Assembly: GCF_019703515.2 (NCBI RefSeq)
Contig: NC_059382.1
Span: 10,612,001-10,676,000, forward strand
Direction of reading: 5' to 3'
Length of the DNA: 64,000 nucleotides
From: Myxocyprinus asiaticus
Lineage: Eukaryota > Chordata > Actinopteri > Cypriniformes > Catostomidae
The translations under genes were made by a program, and so were the position numbers. Below, one piece after another: positions 24,011-36,426 of this stretch (positions are counted from its first letter, which is position 1; each line of letters begins with the position of its first letter). Under the pieces are notes generated by a model. The model worked only from the letters and a program-made list of their open reading frames with translations. It was not told where the DNA came from and made no database searches.

Positions 24011-25594
24011 CAGGTGCATCTCAATAAATTAGAATGTCGTGGAAAAGTTCATTTATTTCAGTAATTCAACTCAAATTGTGAAACTTGTGTATTAAATAAA
24101 TTCAGTGCACACAGACTGAAGTAGTTTAAGTCTTTGGTTCTTTTAATTGTGATGATTTTGGCTCACATTTAACAAAAACCCACCAATTCACTATCTCAAA
24201 AAATTAGAATACATCATAAGACCAATAAAAAAAACATTTTTAGTGAATTGTTGGCCTTCTGGAAAGTATGTTCATTTACTGTATATGTACTCAATACTTG
24301 GTAGGGGCTCCTTTTGCTTTAATTACTGCCTCAATTCGGTGTGGCATCGAGGTGATCAGTTTGTGGCACTGCTGAGGTGGTATGGAAGCCCAGGTTTCTT
24401 TGACAGTGGCCTTCAGCTCATCTGCATTTTTTGGTCTCTTGTTTCACATTTTCCTCTTGACAATACCCCATAGATTCTCTATGGGGTTCAGGTCTGGTGA
24501 GTTTGCTGGCCAGTCAAGCACACCAACACCATGGTCATTTAAACAACTTTTGGTGCTTTTGGCAGTGTTGGCAGGTGCCAAATCCTGCTGGAAAATGAAA
24601 TCAGCATCTTTAAAAAGCTGGTCAGCAGAAGGAAGCATGAAGTGCTCCAAAATTTCTTGGTAAACAGGTGCAGTGACTTTGGTTTTCAAAAAACACAATG
24701 GACCAACACCAGCAGATGACATTGCACCCCAAATCATCACAGACTGTGGAAACTTAACACTGGACTTCAAGCAACTTGGGCTATGAGCTTCTCCACCCTT
24801 CCTCCAGACTCTAGGACCTTGGTTTCCAAATGAAATACAAAACTTGCTCTCATCTGAAAAGAGGACTTTGGACCACTGGGCAACAGTCCAGTTCTTCTTC
24901 TCCTTAGCCCAGGTAAGATGCCTCTGACGTTGTCTGTGGTTCAGGAGTGGCTTAACAAGAGGAATACAACAACTGTAGCCAACAAATTCCTTGACATGTC
25001 TGTGTGTGGTGGCTCTTGATGCCTTGACCCCAGCCTCAGTCCATTCCTTGTGAACTTCACCCAAATTCTTGAATCGATTTTGCTTGACAATCATAAGGCT
25101 GCAGTTCTCTCGGTTGGTTGTGCATCTTTTTCTTCCACACTTTTTCCTTCCACTCAACTTTCTGTTAACATGCTTGGATACAGCACTCTGTGAACAGCCA
25201 GCTTCTTTGGCAATGAATGTTTGTGGCTTACCCTCCTTGTGAAGGGTGTCAATGATTGTATTCTGGACAACTGTCAGATCAGCAGTCTTCCCCATGATTG
25301 TGTAGCCTAGTGAACCAAACTGAGAGACCATTTTGAAGGCTCAGGAAACCTTTGCAGGTGTTTTGAGTTGATTAGCTGATTGGCATGTCACCATATTCTA
25401 ATTTTTTGAGATAGTGAATTGGTGGGTTTTTGTTAAATGTGATCCAAAATCATCACAATTAAAAGAACCAAAGACTTAAACTACTTCAGTCTGTGTGCAT
25501 TGAATTTATTTAATACATGAGTTTCACAATTTGAGTTGAATTACTGAAATAAATGAACTTTTCCACGACATTCTAATTTACTGAGATGCACCTG
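24011..25594 (-). mobile_element. Tc1-like transposon, copy 2
   Basis: A 1584-bp element flanked by TA, with the same ~200-bp inverted repeats as copy 1. It lies on the minus strand in a BEN-gene intron and carries a nearly intact transposase. Confidence 0.92.
24291..25331 (-). pseudogene. Tc1 transposase with one internal stop
   Basis: The frame runs from the ATG at 25331 for 295 codons to a TGA at 24444-24446. In the same frame it continues for about 50 more codons to the family's natural end at 24291. The N terminus has the two helix-turn-helix DNA-binding motifs (SQSAVSKHVNRKLSGRKK). The catalytic DD34E residues are visible in LFSDESKF, FQQDLAPANTAK and SPDLNPIENLW. The stop replaces a codon that is AGA at the same place in copy 1. 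Both active-site and DNA-binding parts lie upstream of the stop, so only the C-terminal end would be lost. Confidence 0.85.
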
Positions 25595-27346
25595 TATATG
25601 CATATACTCACCATATCTCCATCAGAAAATATCTTGCTGTTATGCTGAAGAAAAAAAGTCATACAAACTTGAGACAACACAAGGGTGAGTAAATGATGAG
25701 AAATATACATTTTAGGTGAACTATGCTTTATCTACCACAGTCATGTTCAAATCACTAGGATGCTATGAATAAAGTTCCTGATTGTACAAGTATATTTGAA
25801 TGTAAAAACAAAATAAAAACAATACTTAAAAATGCATAACTTACATCAAGGAAATCTGCATTTGATTCCAAAGGCTAAAATTAATACAGTAAATGGATAT
25901 ATGTTAGCAATAGTACTGGACAATTGTTGTTACAAAATAAGTTTCTAATGATCTCAAGAAAACAGTCGTTATTTTAATAGTTATGCTTAGTATGTGACAT
26001 AATAGCATGTGGCACAGACATTACATAAAAAGCAGCTAATACTTACTTTAGGAGCATGTGAGAGGGGAACATGAGATGGAGTCTTTGACATCTGTAAGAG
26101 AGAAATTCATATATTAGAAACAAGTCACTTAATACTGTACATCAGAAAAATATTTACATTGCATCTGAACAAGGAATAGTCTGCTATGTACAAGAACAAT
26201 CAGGGACGACCCAAGCATGGTGCTGGGCCCAGTGCAAGTTAGTATAAGCCCCTCCCCCCCATCCGTTTGTGATCGTGACACTAAGTACAATGCACTAGTT
26301 TATTTGTTTTTTATCTATATCATATGTTCATAGATATGAACAACATGTAAAATGTACATCATGAACATCTGCAACAGCTATTGTAAACTGCACCAAAAAC
26401 AATAATAATGATAATGACAAACAAATTAATAAATTAGATTTAAATCTTACTTCAGGAACATTTGATTTCAGCATTTGATTTCATGGGCTGAAATAAATAG
26501 GCAGAAATGTTACTACTGAGCAACCAAAAAACTCTAAAGGTCTTAAGTTTAAAAAGGCAAGGAAATGTGGAACATTGTCATTAGTAACTGTGCTTTATAT
26601 TATGTAAACAATTCTAACCTCCTGGAGTAAGTGCTCTAGCCAGAAGGAGAGATGGGATTTCTGTGAAAGTAAAATTAAATGTGAATACATTTTGAAAATG
26701 AATAATAAAAAATAAATAAACAAAAACAGTAGAAAGACCAAACTGTGGAAATACCAATATTATATTATATATAAAAAAAACACACACACACACGGTTCTG
26801 ACCAACACTAACCTTTTTCTTAGCTGCTGGTTCCTCTCTCATCTCTGCGGCCTCTAGGAGTTTCATTGAAGGTTTACTCTTTCTCTTCAGAGTGTCTGAC
26901 TTGGGTAGCTGTTCTTCAATTTCCTTAAGTTTTATTTGTAAAGTTCTTTCCCTTTCTGAGGAGGTAGAATAATGCTAAGAAAAAGGCTAATGTTTGTAGT
27001 TCGGTCCTGATGTCAACTAAAAAAAATTAAAATAAAATAACAAAATGAATATTTCACTGACGTCTTGTTATAAATCTACAAGCGGTATACAGAATAATAG
27101 AGGATAATATAAGAGTATTATATTGGAAATAGGATAATAAAAATAGGCACCTGCTATCTTGATGATGGAGGCCTCATAGGCCGGCCATCCCCCTTTCGGC
27201 TCTTCGACGCCTTGGCGCCACTCCACCAAGTAAACGTTATTTTCCTCCATACCTGCGGAGTATTCATCCTCATCAAATTTTCTAATATGTTCAGTGGGCA
27301 GAATTGAGAATTTTTCATCCTCCACTCACTTAATTAACGCGAACAT

Positions 27347-27417
27347 AATCAGCTTGTGTCTTCCAGCGTGCGGTCACGGTCGGAATTCGCGCCTCAGGCA
27401 ACGGTTATTTAAAAAAA

Positions 27418-27456
<39 letters not shown>

Positions 27457-29465
27457 AAGTTTAAACGACGTAATCAAGCTGCTTTTTTTAATGAGCAGAA
27501 ATTGATTTATTTATTTTTTTACTTTGCACTTACACTAATTTTTTTTTTAGGATTCTTTAAATATTTTACTTATGATTTTAAAAATCAAAAGTATGTCTCA
27601 ATGCTAAGACAATGCGCATGCGCGGATTGTGCTGCGTGCGCCAATCATCATACGGATCCTGCAACAAGATACATTTTTTTAATTCCCTGAAAAACTGCTT
27701 GGTAAGCATAGATTTCACAATAAATAACATTCTATCTTTATTACAAATGTTTATCGTTTGTGTTTTACGAATAATCCTCAATGTTGTCATCTTAATTTCA
27801 TCAATAGGTTAAAAAAAACCACAAACTTAATTGAATATTTAATGGCAAAAAGTCAAATGTACGGTACATTAGCAGTATTATATATTGTGCATTGTTGTCG
27901 CTCTGTTTATTTTAAACAGAAAATTATACCAATGATTTTAATACTTTGTGTGTTACCATTAAAGTGTTATATTGTATCCCTTAATGAATTCATGTCAAAA
28001 AATTAAAGTGTGCATTGCAATTTAGTGCATCGTTGTTGTTCTGGTTCCTTTTCAAAACATCATATCATACAGTACACTTACTGCCTTGTTATCATTAAAT
28101 GTCCTACTGTATCCCTGACAGTTAAAGTCAACTGTACACTACATTAGTAGTGAGGTATTCTGTAATGTGACAAGCAAATAAATAAACTTGATCTGTTATC
28201 TTATTTTTATTTGTAGCCAACTATTTTTTGATGTTGTACATAAGATATATTCCTGTTACTCTACGGTAAACTATTTTAGAATGTAATTCTTCTAACACAC
28301 TTTTTTTTTTCATTTTAAATAATGGATACTTTTGATCTCCATCCACATTCTGTAAGGTTGGAAATGTATTTTCTTGACCCTGAAATACATTTCAAAATAT
28401 ATTTTGTGAAATGAAGGTTGAAATTAAATATATTTTCGATTTCAAAAATATATTTTATTGAGCTTCACAGTTACAACATATATTTAAAATATATTTTGGC
28501 TAGAACAAATATATTTTTTTACCTTATGGGATAATTCATAGAAATTCAATAACAGTAATTATAAATGCTTATTGTAAATCATTAGTCAAATTTACAGCAA
28601 TTATTAATCATGCTCCCAGAATTCATAGCAATACAGTAAATTGTAAAACAATAGCTTATTGTAAATATTTACTGTAACATGTACAGCAATTATTTACAGT
28701 GCAGACATATAGACAGACATTATGAGCACTGGGCTCACCAACATTCCATTAACCTCCAAATGAGGGTTGACATTTAGTTTTTATGCATGGACTGGGTTGC
28801 TGGACCTAAAGCTGCATTAGGAATCTTGTTTGAGAGAGAACATTCTAATTCCTTGTAAAGATTGCTCTGAGGGAGTGATTAATAGCTGTGTTGGATATGA
28901 TGCCTCTTTTCTTCATCCAGGAAATTGACAAGACACCGAAAGATCAGTAGAGGGGTTAAACAAGGCCACAATGTCTTATAATCTAGACAGGTATATACGT
29001 ATAATTATTAAAACTATGTCAGATAGAAATTTAGGGTAAAGCAGTGAAAGATCTCAGTTAATGTGTATTCCGAGCTTTAAAACATTTTATTGTTGAGATA
29101 ATAGTATTTCTCAAACTTTGACGAATGTACGATGCAACGTTTGGAACAGTCCGTGGAGAGTATGGATTTCACATGTCATTAGGGGGCGCTGTTGGACAAG
29201 GACTTTGCCATTTAAAACTTACCTGTATTTAATCGAAAACACAACGTTTTATGGAATTAAATGCCCGGATGTTTTTATGTTAATATCAAACACAAAAAGC
29301 ACATCATGTGTTATGGATCATTACTTTGCAGATTAAGCTCAACCTCAAGCATGTAGACTGATGTGTTGTGTGGCTCGAGACGGATGTGCTGATGTGATAA
29401 TGACTCCAAGTTGTGCCTAAAATTCTGTTCATCATAGCGGTGAGTTTCCTGGGAAGAGGTAAGAA
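27347..29465. other. Non-coding; TAAA microsatellite and repeat remnants
   Basis: Just upstream of the BEN gene the sequence has several CpG dinucleotides (27340-27400) and may hold its promoter. A (TAAA)n tract covers 27417-27458. The AATATATTT-rich repeat is at 28360-28531, followed by ACTGTAA-type repeats to about 28700. No other exon is supported. Confidence 0.4.
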
Positions 29466-29611
29466 CCGTATGGAGATAGAATCGTTGAATATTAACATAC
29501 AAATTGAAAGATTTACAATTAGAAAGTTAGTTCACATAAATTGAAGTAGATCCACAAATAAAATAAGGAGTTTCACAAATTATGTTTTTTTAAAAAAAAA
29601 AAAAAAAAAAA

Positions 29612-29666
<55 letters not shown>

Positions 29667-32600
29667 AAATTAAAAAAAAATATATATATATATATATTTT
29701 TTTTAAACTTAAAACAACTCCAGCATTTATTTGTGAATTGCACACATTTGTGGATGGCTTCCAGTGCATTTGCAGATCAGTACACGCATTTGTCGATTTT
29801 GAAACAAATCTAGCATCAAGACATGCACACAAATCTACAAATAGGTGGACTCCACCCATCGTCTAATCAAGCCAATCAGATAACGGCCACATTACTCGGA
29901 CCAATCGTAGCACATTCCATCTTCAACCAAATCATTCTTTGTTTTACCATCAAGGCGGGACCAGTCACAGTGCTCTCATGAGCATGGAATCAAGCAAGCC
30001 CATACAGATAAGCTCCAAGGCCGCAAACTTTAAGAAACAGATGTCAGAGGAATACTGTATTTAAGGTTCGTATCATTTTCTCTCGGTTATAAACGTGTAG
30101 TTAATGTCTAGTTAAATGTCGACAGCTGAAAATTGCCCATTTGTACGGTGTCCTGATCATTAGCTTTATAGCCAACCTGGCTGACTGTATGAGTCATTTT
30201 AATTTTAACCAAGTTTCTTGACTTAAATGTGTCATCAAAACCTTTACTCCTAATGTCACATGGCAGATCCAAAGAGACACACTACTAGACACTACAAAAG
30301 ATCAGTAGTACAGATAGTGTCTTTGTAAAACACAAATCATATTAGATTATTTTAAGAGCACAATCAATAAATTAATACCCTACATTACACAGTGTACAAA
30401 ATCTGCTATGCCAATAATTTGGCTTCACATTATGTTAATGTATTTAATAAAAGCAGTTGTAAGGTAATATTTATTAGAATTTTGCATTTAATGTTTTAAG
30501 AGGTATTATTACAGGGTCCCTTCATAAAATACAGCATAATGTTCTGACAGTGATAAATGACTCATTAGTTATCTTTTTCAGATGTTTCCCCTGTGTGTTG
30601 CCTATCAAGTTTGAACACTTGACACACTTGCTCCAAAACTCAGTGGTTCCAGTTCCAGGACACCTTTTAAAATGTGTAATATGAGATTCTTTATTTTTCT
30701 AAATGTCATGTCTTGACATGAAAGTGCAATACAAAATTTAAATATAGTGTAACACTGTCTTTAGGTTGACTTAAAAATGAAAATTCAGTCATTTACTTAC
30801 CCTCATATTTTTTTTAAAACCTGTACTGTACAAGAATAAGAGGGTGCTGGTTAGGGGAGTACCTTGGTGTGGTTTGAGGCTTCGAGGATGCAAAGGGGGA
30901 GACACAAACGAGGGTACGGAGTAGGTCAGCAAACCTAGGTGATCACCTGGCACTTCATACACTTGTATCCAACTTAACTCCGCTACAGAGCACTTCAGCA
31001 GGTCAGCAATCCTCTGCTACCCACACCACTCCATTATAAACACTGAGTCAATGGTTAGATGGTTTGGTCCATTCTTTGTATCCAGGCAAACAATGTTAAG
31101 CACTAGTTAGTACCTTTTTGTAATACTCCTTGTTCTTCTCTCACTCCAATGGCACTCCTGATATCACATGTACTCTAGGCAAACTTTCTCCAAGCACTAA
31201 CTGTTCACCCCACACTTGTCTAACACACCTGATGCACTCAAATGAGCAGCCATTTTATACTTTCAGGTTTGGGATTGGTGTTGGATCCTTAAAGGGACAG
31301 GGCACATATTCTCTCTGCCACACTGTTTTTAACATTTTAAAACAAGTCTGTTGGCTAAAAGGTATGATTTTTTTGGTTACAAATTACAGGATGTCATACA
31401 TGTAACTACAAAGGACAATACATTTGTGAACATGTATTTACACACACAAACACTGGAACTGAACATTACAACTGGAGTGCTTGCATTTTGCTCGAGTTTG
31501 TTGTACATGAACATCCTTATTGGGAAGAACACACCTAGTCAGGGTAAGAGCATTCTGCACAAATGATTGGAAAAAATAACAGTTACATGTTTAAAAAAAG
31601 TCTATTACTGTATAGAAAAGAACATGTTACACAAACAAGATTGGGCCATGGAGCTTTGTGATGTCTTGCCACTAGTTGCACAACTGTTTCCATCTTTTTG
31701 TGATATGGAGCAGAGAGCACCAGTTTTACAGTATCCTCGCAATTCTTTTATTATTATTATTATTATTATTGTCCTCCTGTATCTCACAACCCATATACTT
31801 CCTGAGTAAATAAGTGCAACACACGTTGTTTTACAGAGTTAACATAATTATTTCTTGTGAGTAACATTGGACTGGTCTGCCATAACACTAAGTGCTAAAA
31901 ATATAAATCCTTTGAAATATTACTTCATTGAAGATTTTTTAATACATTAACACATTAATGTGAAACCAAATTAATGCCATAGCAGATCTTGTACACTGTG
32001 TAATATAAAGTATTAATTTATGGTTTGTGCTCCTAAGATCATCTAATATGATTCATGTTTTATAAAGGCACTATCTGTACTACTGATCTTTTGTAGTGTC
32101 TAGTAGTGTGTCTGTTTGGATCTGCCATGTAACATTAAGAGAAAAGGTTTTGACGACACATTTCAGTCAAGAAACTTGGTTAAAATTAAAATAGCAGACT
32201 CATGCAGTCAGCTAGGTTAGCTATAAAGCTAATGATAAGGACACTCTACAAATGGGCAATTTACAGCTGTCGACGTTTATAACTGAGAGAAAATTATACA
32301 AACCTTAAGTCACAATATTCTATACAATATTATGACGTCCATTTCTTTAAAAGTTTGCGGCCTTGGAGCTTATCTGTATGTAATTGATTCCATGCTCATG
32401 AGAGCACTGTGACTCTGGTCCCACCCTGATAGTAAAACGAAGCGTGATTGGTTGAAGATAGAACATGCTACGATTGGTCCGAGTAATGTGGCCATTATCT
32501 GATTTGCTTGAGTAGACGATGGATGGAGTCCACCTATTTGTAGATTTGTGTGCATGTCTTGACGCTAGATTTATTTCAAAATCGACAAACGCATGTAGCG

Positions 32601-32868
32601 ATTCACAAATGCGCAGGAAGCGATCCAAAAATAAATGTGCACTTTTCACAAATGAATGCAGGACAGAGTTGTGTTTGTGAGTTACAATTTTTTTATTTTT
32701 TTTTATTTGCAAATCTCATTTTATTTATTTGTGAATTCACTTTATTTTTGTGAAACTCCTAACATATATTTGTAAATCTCATTCATTTTATTTGTGAACC
32801 AACTTTCTATTTGTGAATCTCTTTCCATTTGTATGTTAATATGCAACAATTCTATCGCCATAGAACTG
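29466..32868. mobile_element. 3.4-kb foldback element with ~0.95-kb inverted arms
   Basis: The left arm (about 29466-30452) and right arm (about 31937-32868) are inverted copies over their full length. Matching landmarks include GGAGATAGAATCG with its diverged complement near the right end, TTGCGGCCTTGGAGCTT-type sequence (about 30015 and 32353), ACAGCTGTCGAC-type sequence (about 30120 and 32265) and ACACAGTGTACAA (about 30389 and 31990). The left arm also carries a poly-A/CA/TA microsatellite block (29588-29700). The 1.5-kb centre has no coding frame that I recognise. No target duplication could be fixed. Confidence 0.75.
29613..29663. repeat. (CA)n microsatellite
   Basis: About 25 CA units after a poly-A tract, inside the left arm of the foldback element; absent from the right arm. 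Confidence 0.95.
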
Positions 32869-34062
32869 GATGTTCTGCTTGTTAGTCTTATAAATCAAGA
32901 ATTTATCCTATTAAACTTCAGGACAAAAAAAAAAAAAGAAATATTAATAAATGTGAGTAACTCACAAGAGTGACGTTTACATATTGGCCTACACTTTAAG
33001 AAGTTAAGAAGGAGCTCCAAGAAGATTAGAAAGCAAAATAGCATTGTCCAATTGCATCATGAGAGCATGCAGTGGCATGGTTTTCCACCTTACAAGAAGG
33101 TATTGATAATGATGTTTAATTGGATGGTGAGATTTGAAATATAGCCCTTAAAACTTGTCTGTCACTGTACCGTAATGATGATAACTTTAATTGGCAAATT
33201 ATGTGAAATGTACTATTAAAGTGTGGAGTTTGGGCTAAAATGTCTTCTGAAACAACTGGAATAGATAGTCTTAGTCTTATAAGAGGAGGACTTGTGAAGT
33301 CATTCCAAGTGAAAATTAGGTTACGCAAGTTACGCAACACAAATGCACCCTAGAGCTATAGAAAATAGTATGCGGGGTCATTCTAGCTGACCCTGTTTTT
33401 TCTGGCTTTTCTTTCAGTGTCCTCTTACTAGACACATTTAGCTGTGTCTCCTTGCATGTTTTGACTAGTAATCTGAGAGTGTGTGTGCTTGGGGTACTTT
33501 TTACTTTGAATTCAGCTCATTTATTGATTCAGAACCTTTTGTCTTTTTGGAGTGTTACTGAGTTTGATAGGTTGATCCACAGGAAACAAATCAGAACATG
33601 TGTAGTAACCACCAAGCCACAGCTCCTTTATTATTATTATTATTATTCACCATAATGTTCTAAAATATTCCAATTTACTTAATGCACTGTAAGTTGCTTT
33701 CAATTAAAGTACGTCACATGATTAAATGTAAAGGATATTAAAGGGCAAACAGGAAAGCAAGGTCAGTCTCTCAAATTAAGCAGAACATTGCATTTGTTTA
33801 TTTATAGAAATATGTTCTAAACAGATGTCCACAACTCTCCCTGAGAACTAGACAGAGGCTTGCAGAGTCCTTCAAAAGTGGCATGTCAGCAAACTGTCTA
33901 TTTTCCAACTATCTTCTCTTCCAGTCATAATTATGTGTCTTGTGATAAGTTTTGGTCTACGTTGCATTTTTGTAGCACATGGGATCTGGCCTCCAAAGTC
34001 CTGTTTTTTCCATGAACTTAATACCTCTCCAGAGACAACATTATCTGTTCCGTATGAACTGT
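32869..34062. other. Intergenic, no gene seen
   Basis: AT-rich sequence with a short TTA tract (about 33630-33648). No exon-like frame or recognisable repeat. Confidence 0.4.
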
Positions 34063-34070
34063 ATTAAGTT

Positions 34071-34571
34071 CAGTGTTGGGTAAGTTACTCTAAAAAAGTA
34101 ATTAATTACTAACTACTAATTACATCTTATACAGTGTAATTAGATTACTGTACTAATTACTCTGTCTGAAAAGTACTTGCATTACTTATTACTAATTACT
34201 TTCTAAAACCCTTATCAACCTCGACCAGATGAAAAATACAAGGACAGACTTGAAACTGTTCTTTTTAATTCTTTCAAATAAATCATAAAATCATATAAAT
34301 AATTAATGAACTGGCCAAAGAATTTAAGGGGCAGCGTTAAATTAGAAAACATACATTTTAACATTAGACTTTAAATTTCGATTTTAAATTCACTATTATT
34401 TTAAATAGAATTGTTCTATAGTCTATACAGTGTTTAATGCAATTACATCAGAAGTAAATGTAATTAAATTACTGAAAGAAATAAGAGTAATCCCTTATTT
34501 TACTTTTTTCAGTGAGAAAGTAATTTAATTACAGTAATTAATTACTTGGTAATGCATTACACCCATCACTG
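34071..34571. mobile_element. hAT-type MITE with 8-bp target duplication
   Basis: A 501-bp element with ends CAGTGTTGGGTAAGTTAC and the inverse GTAATGCATTACACCCATCA..CTG. It is flanked on both sides by ATTAAGTT (34063-34070 and 34572-34579), a perfect 8-bp duplication as made by hAT transposases. Inside it is rich in TAATTAC motifs and non-coding. Confidence 0.85.
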
Positions 34572-34579
34572 ATTAAGTT

Positions 34580-36301
34580 TCCATAGAAACCCCATGAAAT
34601 CCTTTTGCTGTGAAGCCACTTTACATGGATTCTGCTGGAAGATTACTTTAGTAGACAGAGAAAAATATAATAGTGTTTAGAAGCACGGTTTGCTTAAAGG
34701 TAAAGCTCTTCATGACTTATTTTGATGAATTATGACTTATCTCCAACAGCCACATATATTGTTACCGTCACTCGGCACATCAGGCTACCAGATGGTGCGC
34801 ACACCACCACCAATCCCTGTCTAATTCTGTCCAGACATACCTCACAGTCTCTCACACACACATATCCATCCACACACCACAATATGTCTTTGGTTATTGA
34901 ATGGTAGCTGACACATTGCTATGCCAACGAACCTAACACATAATGGAACACAATTTTTTTTCTCCCAAAGTATGATATGTTGTTTTAACAAAAAGACACA
35001 AAGTCAAATCTTGTACTGAATGATTTGTTTGGTTAAATATACTGTACAAATATGGAGGTTTTAATACAGGGCCTCTGACTCACTGGCTCATTTTACTCCT
35101 TTTCATTCATGAGGTCAAATGTTCATTTGCCCCAGTATGGTGAAAATTTAGAGGCAGTTTTCTGACCTCTCATTCTTGAGCTTACTGTAAACAAGGGTTG
35201 AAGTGACTGCTGATAATTTGTCCATCATCATTTCAATAGCATAAACAACTGACTGCTATGCTATTGAAAAGGTGTCCGTCATCTTTTCAATAGCATAAAC
35301 AATTGACTGCAAACTAACTTGCCACAATGCATTCAGAAGAGGAGTTTAGTTGCTACGAACCGGATGCAATGAATATATTTTAAACTTCACTATAGTGATT
35401 TTTGTCATATAATATACGTATATATTAAAAGCAAACCAGTCCACACATTCTCTGCACATGAAATCAAATCAAAATCCCTCTAGGCAAGTCAGTTCACTCG
35501 CCGACCGTCTTGGCAACACGTCTGGGCAGCTATTTTCTATCACGCAATGCAAGTATGCAATGTAAGTTTGCAAGTATAGCTTATACAGACTTCTTGAATG
35601 TGGAAAGACTGAAATCTCCACAACTGTTTGTCGAGATTACATGTCAATAACATATGTCCAATCAGCAATAAAATCCAACAGCAATGTAATTTTTTTTTCC
35701 TTAGCTCAAGTCACGCTAAATACTGTACATCCATTTCACATTTTGAACATCCAGCTTTTTCGAGTAAAGAAAACAGTCGATGCCTCTATCAGAAAGTTGT
35801 CTGGATTTTTTCCACATGTTAAGCAGTGCGATATCTCGCCAGTGGCCCTATACTGTGTCTGTTAAAGAAATGTGAAAAGAGTTAACTGCTCTATTAAAAA
35901 AAGAAAATAAAAAAAGCTCTGTTGGTAAACTCTTTTCCTGTTCTGTTTCCATTGGAAACCTAGACAGTCTGTCATGGAAAATACAGTTCCCAAGTACAGT
36001 AAAAATGTCTCTCATTATGTACAGTGAAGTACAATTTCGCTCCTGATCCTTGTCAGCCCAGTATTAGGTAAACTGGGCTGAACGGAAGCTTCTATAGTGG
36101 GGTTTTATTATTATTTTTTATTTTTTGGAATATTGCATCCACTGCTGGGAACATATAGTATTTCAGCATCATTAAGCAAGGTCATTACGTTGTGCATTCT
36201 TTGCAAAAACACAACAATCACAACACTAAGTGGACTTGAGACCAAGCATCTGTGTCACTGAATTAAATAACATAAATAACATATTTGTGCCTTCCTTGTG
36301 T
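34580..36301. other. Intergenic, no gene seen
   Basis: No exon is supported. A short imperfect duplication with TTTCAATAGCATAAACAA lies at about 35233 and 35287. Confidence 0.4.
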
Positions 36302-36426
36302 TGTCGCCCCTGGTCCTTTTTTTTTCTTCGTTTTAATCATACCCTTTTGACCGGCCGTCTCAGGCCCCCCATCACCCTGGGCCACAGGACAGCTGCACAC
36401 TCTGCCCTGCCTGTAGTTGCGCCACT
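36302..36426. mobile_element. hAT MITE fragment
   Basis: The end CTGTAGTTGCGCCACTG and the preceding GCACACTCTGCCCTGCC segment match, inverted, the start of the intact element at 61348-61539. The left part is diverged and ill-defined. Confidence 0.5.

Larger units (their letters stand above)
19568..27346 (-). pseudogene. BEN-domain gene with a nonsense codon at position 7
   Basis: A chain of twelve minus-strand pieces joins in consistent phase: 27151-27346, 26813-26955, 26619-26660, 26047-26091, 25845-25874, 25612-25644, 23529-23573, 23380-23400, 21521-21602, 21176-21250 and 19568-19827, plus a doubtful exon at 26451-26487. The ATG at 27346 is followed by FALIK, then TGA, then an N-terminal domain (FSILPTEHIRKFDEDEY..VYLVEWR..GGWPAYEASIIKIA). 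A charged coiled coil comes next (RTLQIKLKEIEEQL), then a series of mini-exons, then a BEN domain split over three exons (VRVLLMAAFPLEVLIHSNL; ERRSALDKDTMAATY; VMKRFPNVSRGALGIAVNSK). BEN domains bind DNA and act in transcription and chromatin. Apart from the TGA, and a stop in 26451-26487 if that exon is used, the ~320-residue frame is open. Relatives are multicopy in fish. It may be newly inactivated or an allele. Confidence 0.65.

Noticed and set aside
27068..27325. BEN gene starting at 27325
   Set aside because: The codon there is GTG, not ATG, and an in-frame TGA immediately precedes it; the true ATG is at 27346.
29590..29859. 89-codon minus-strand frame
   Set aside because: Poly-A/CA repeat translation within the foldback arm.
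32347..32712. 121-codon minus-strand frame
   Set aside because: It lies in the inverted arm of the foldback element; the partner arm is disrupted and no protein similarity is seen.
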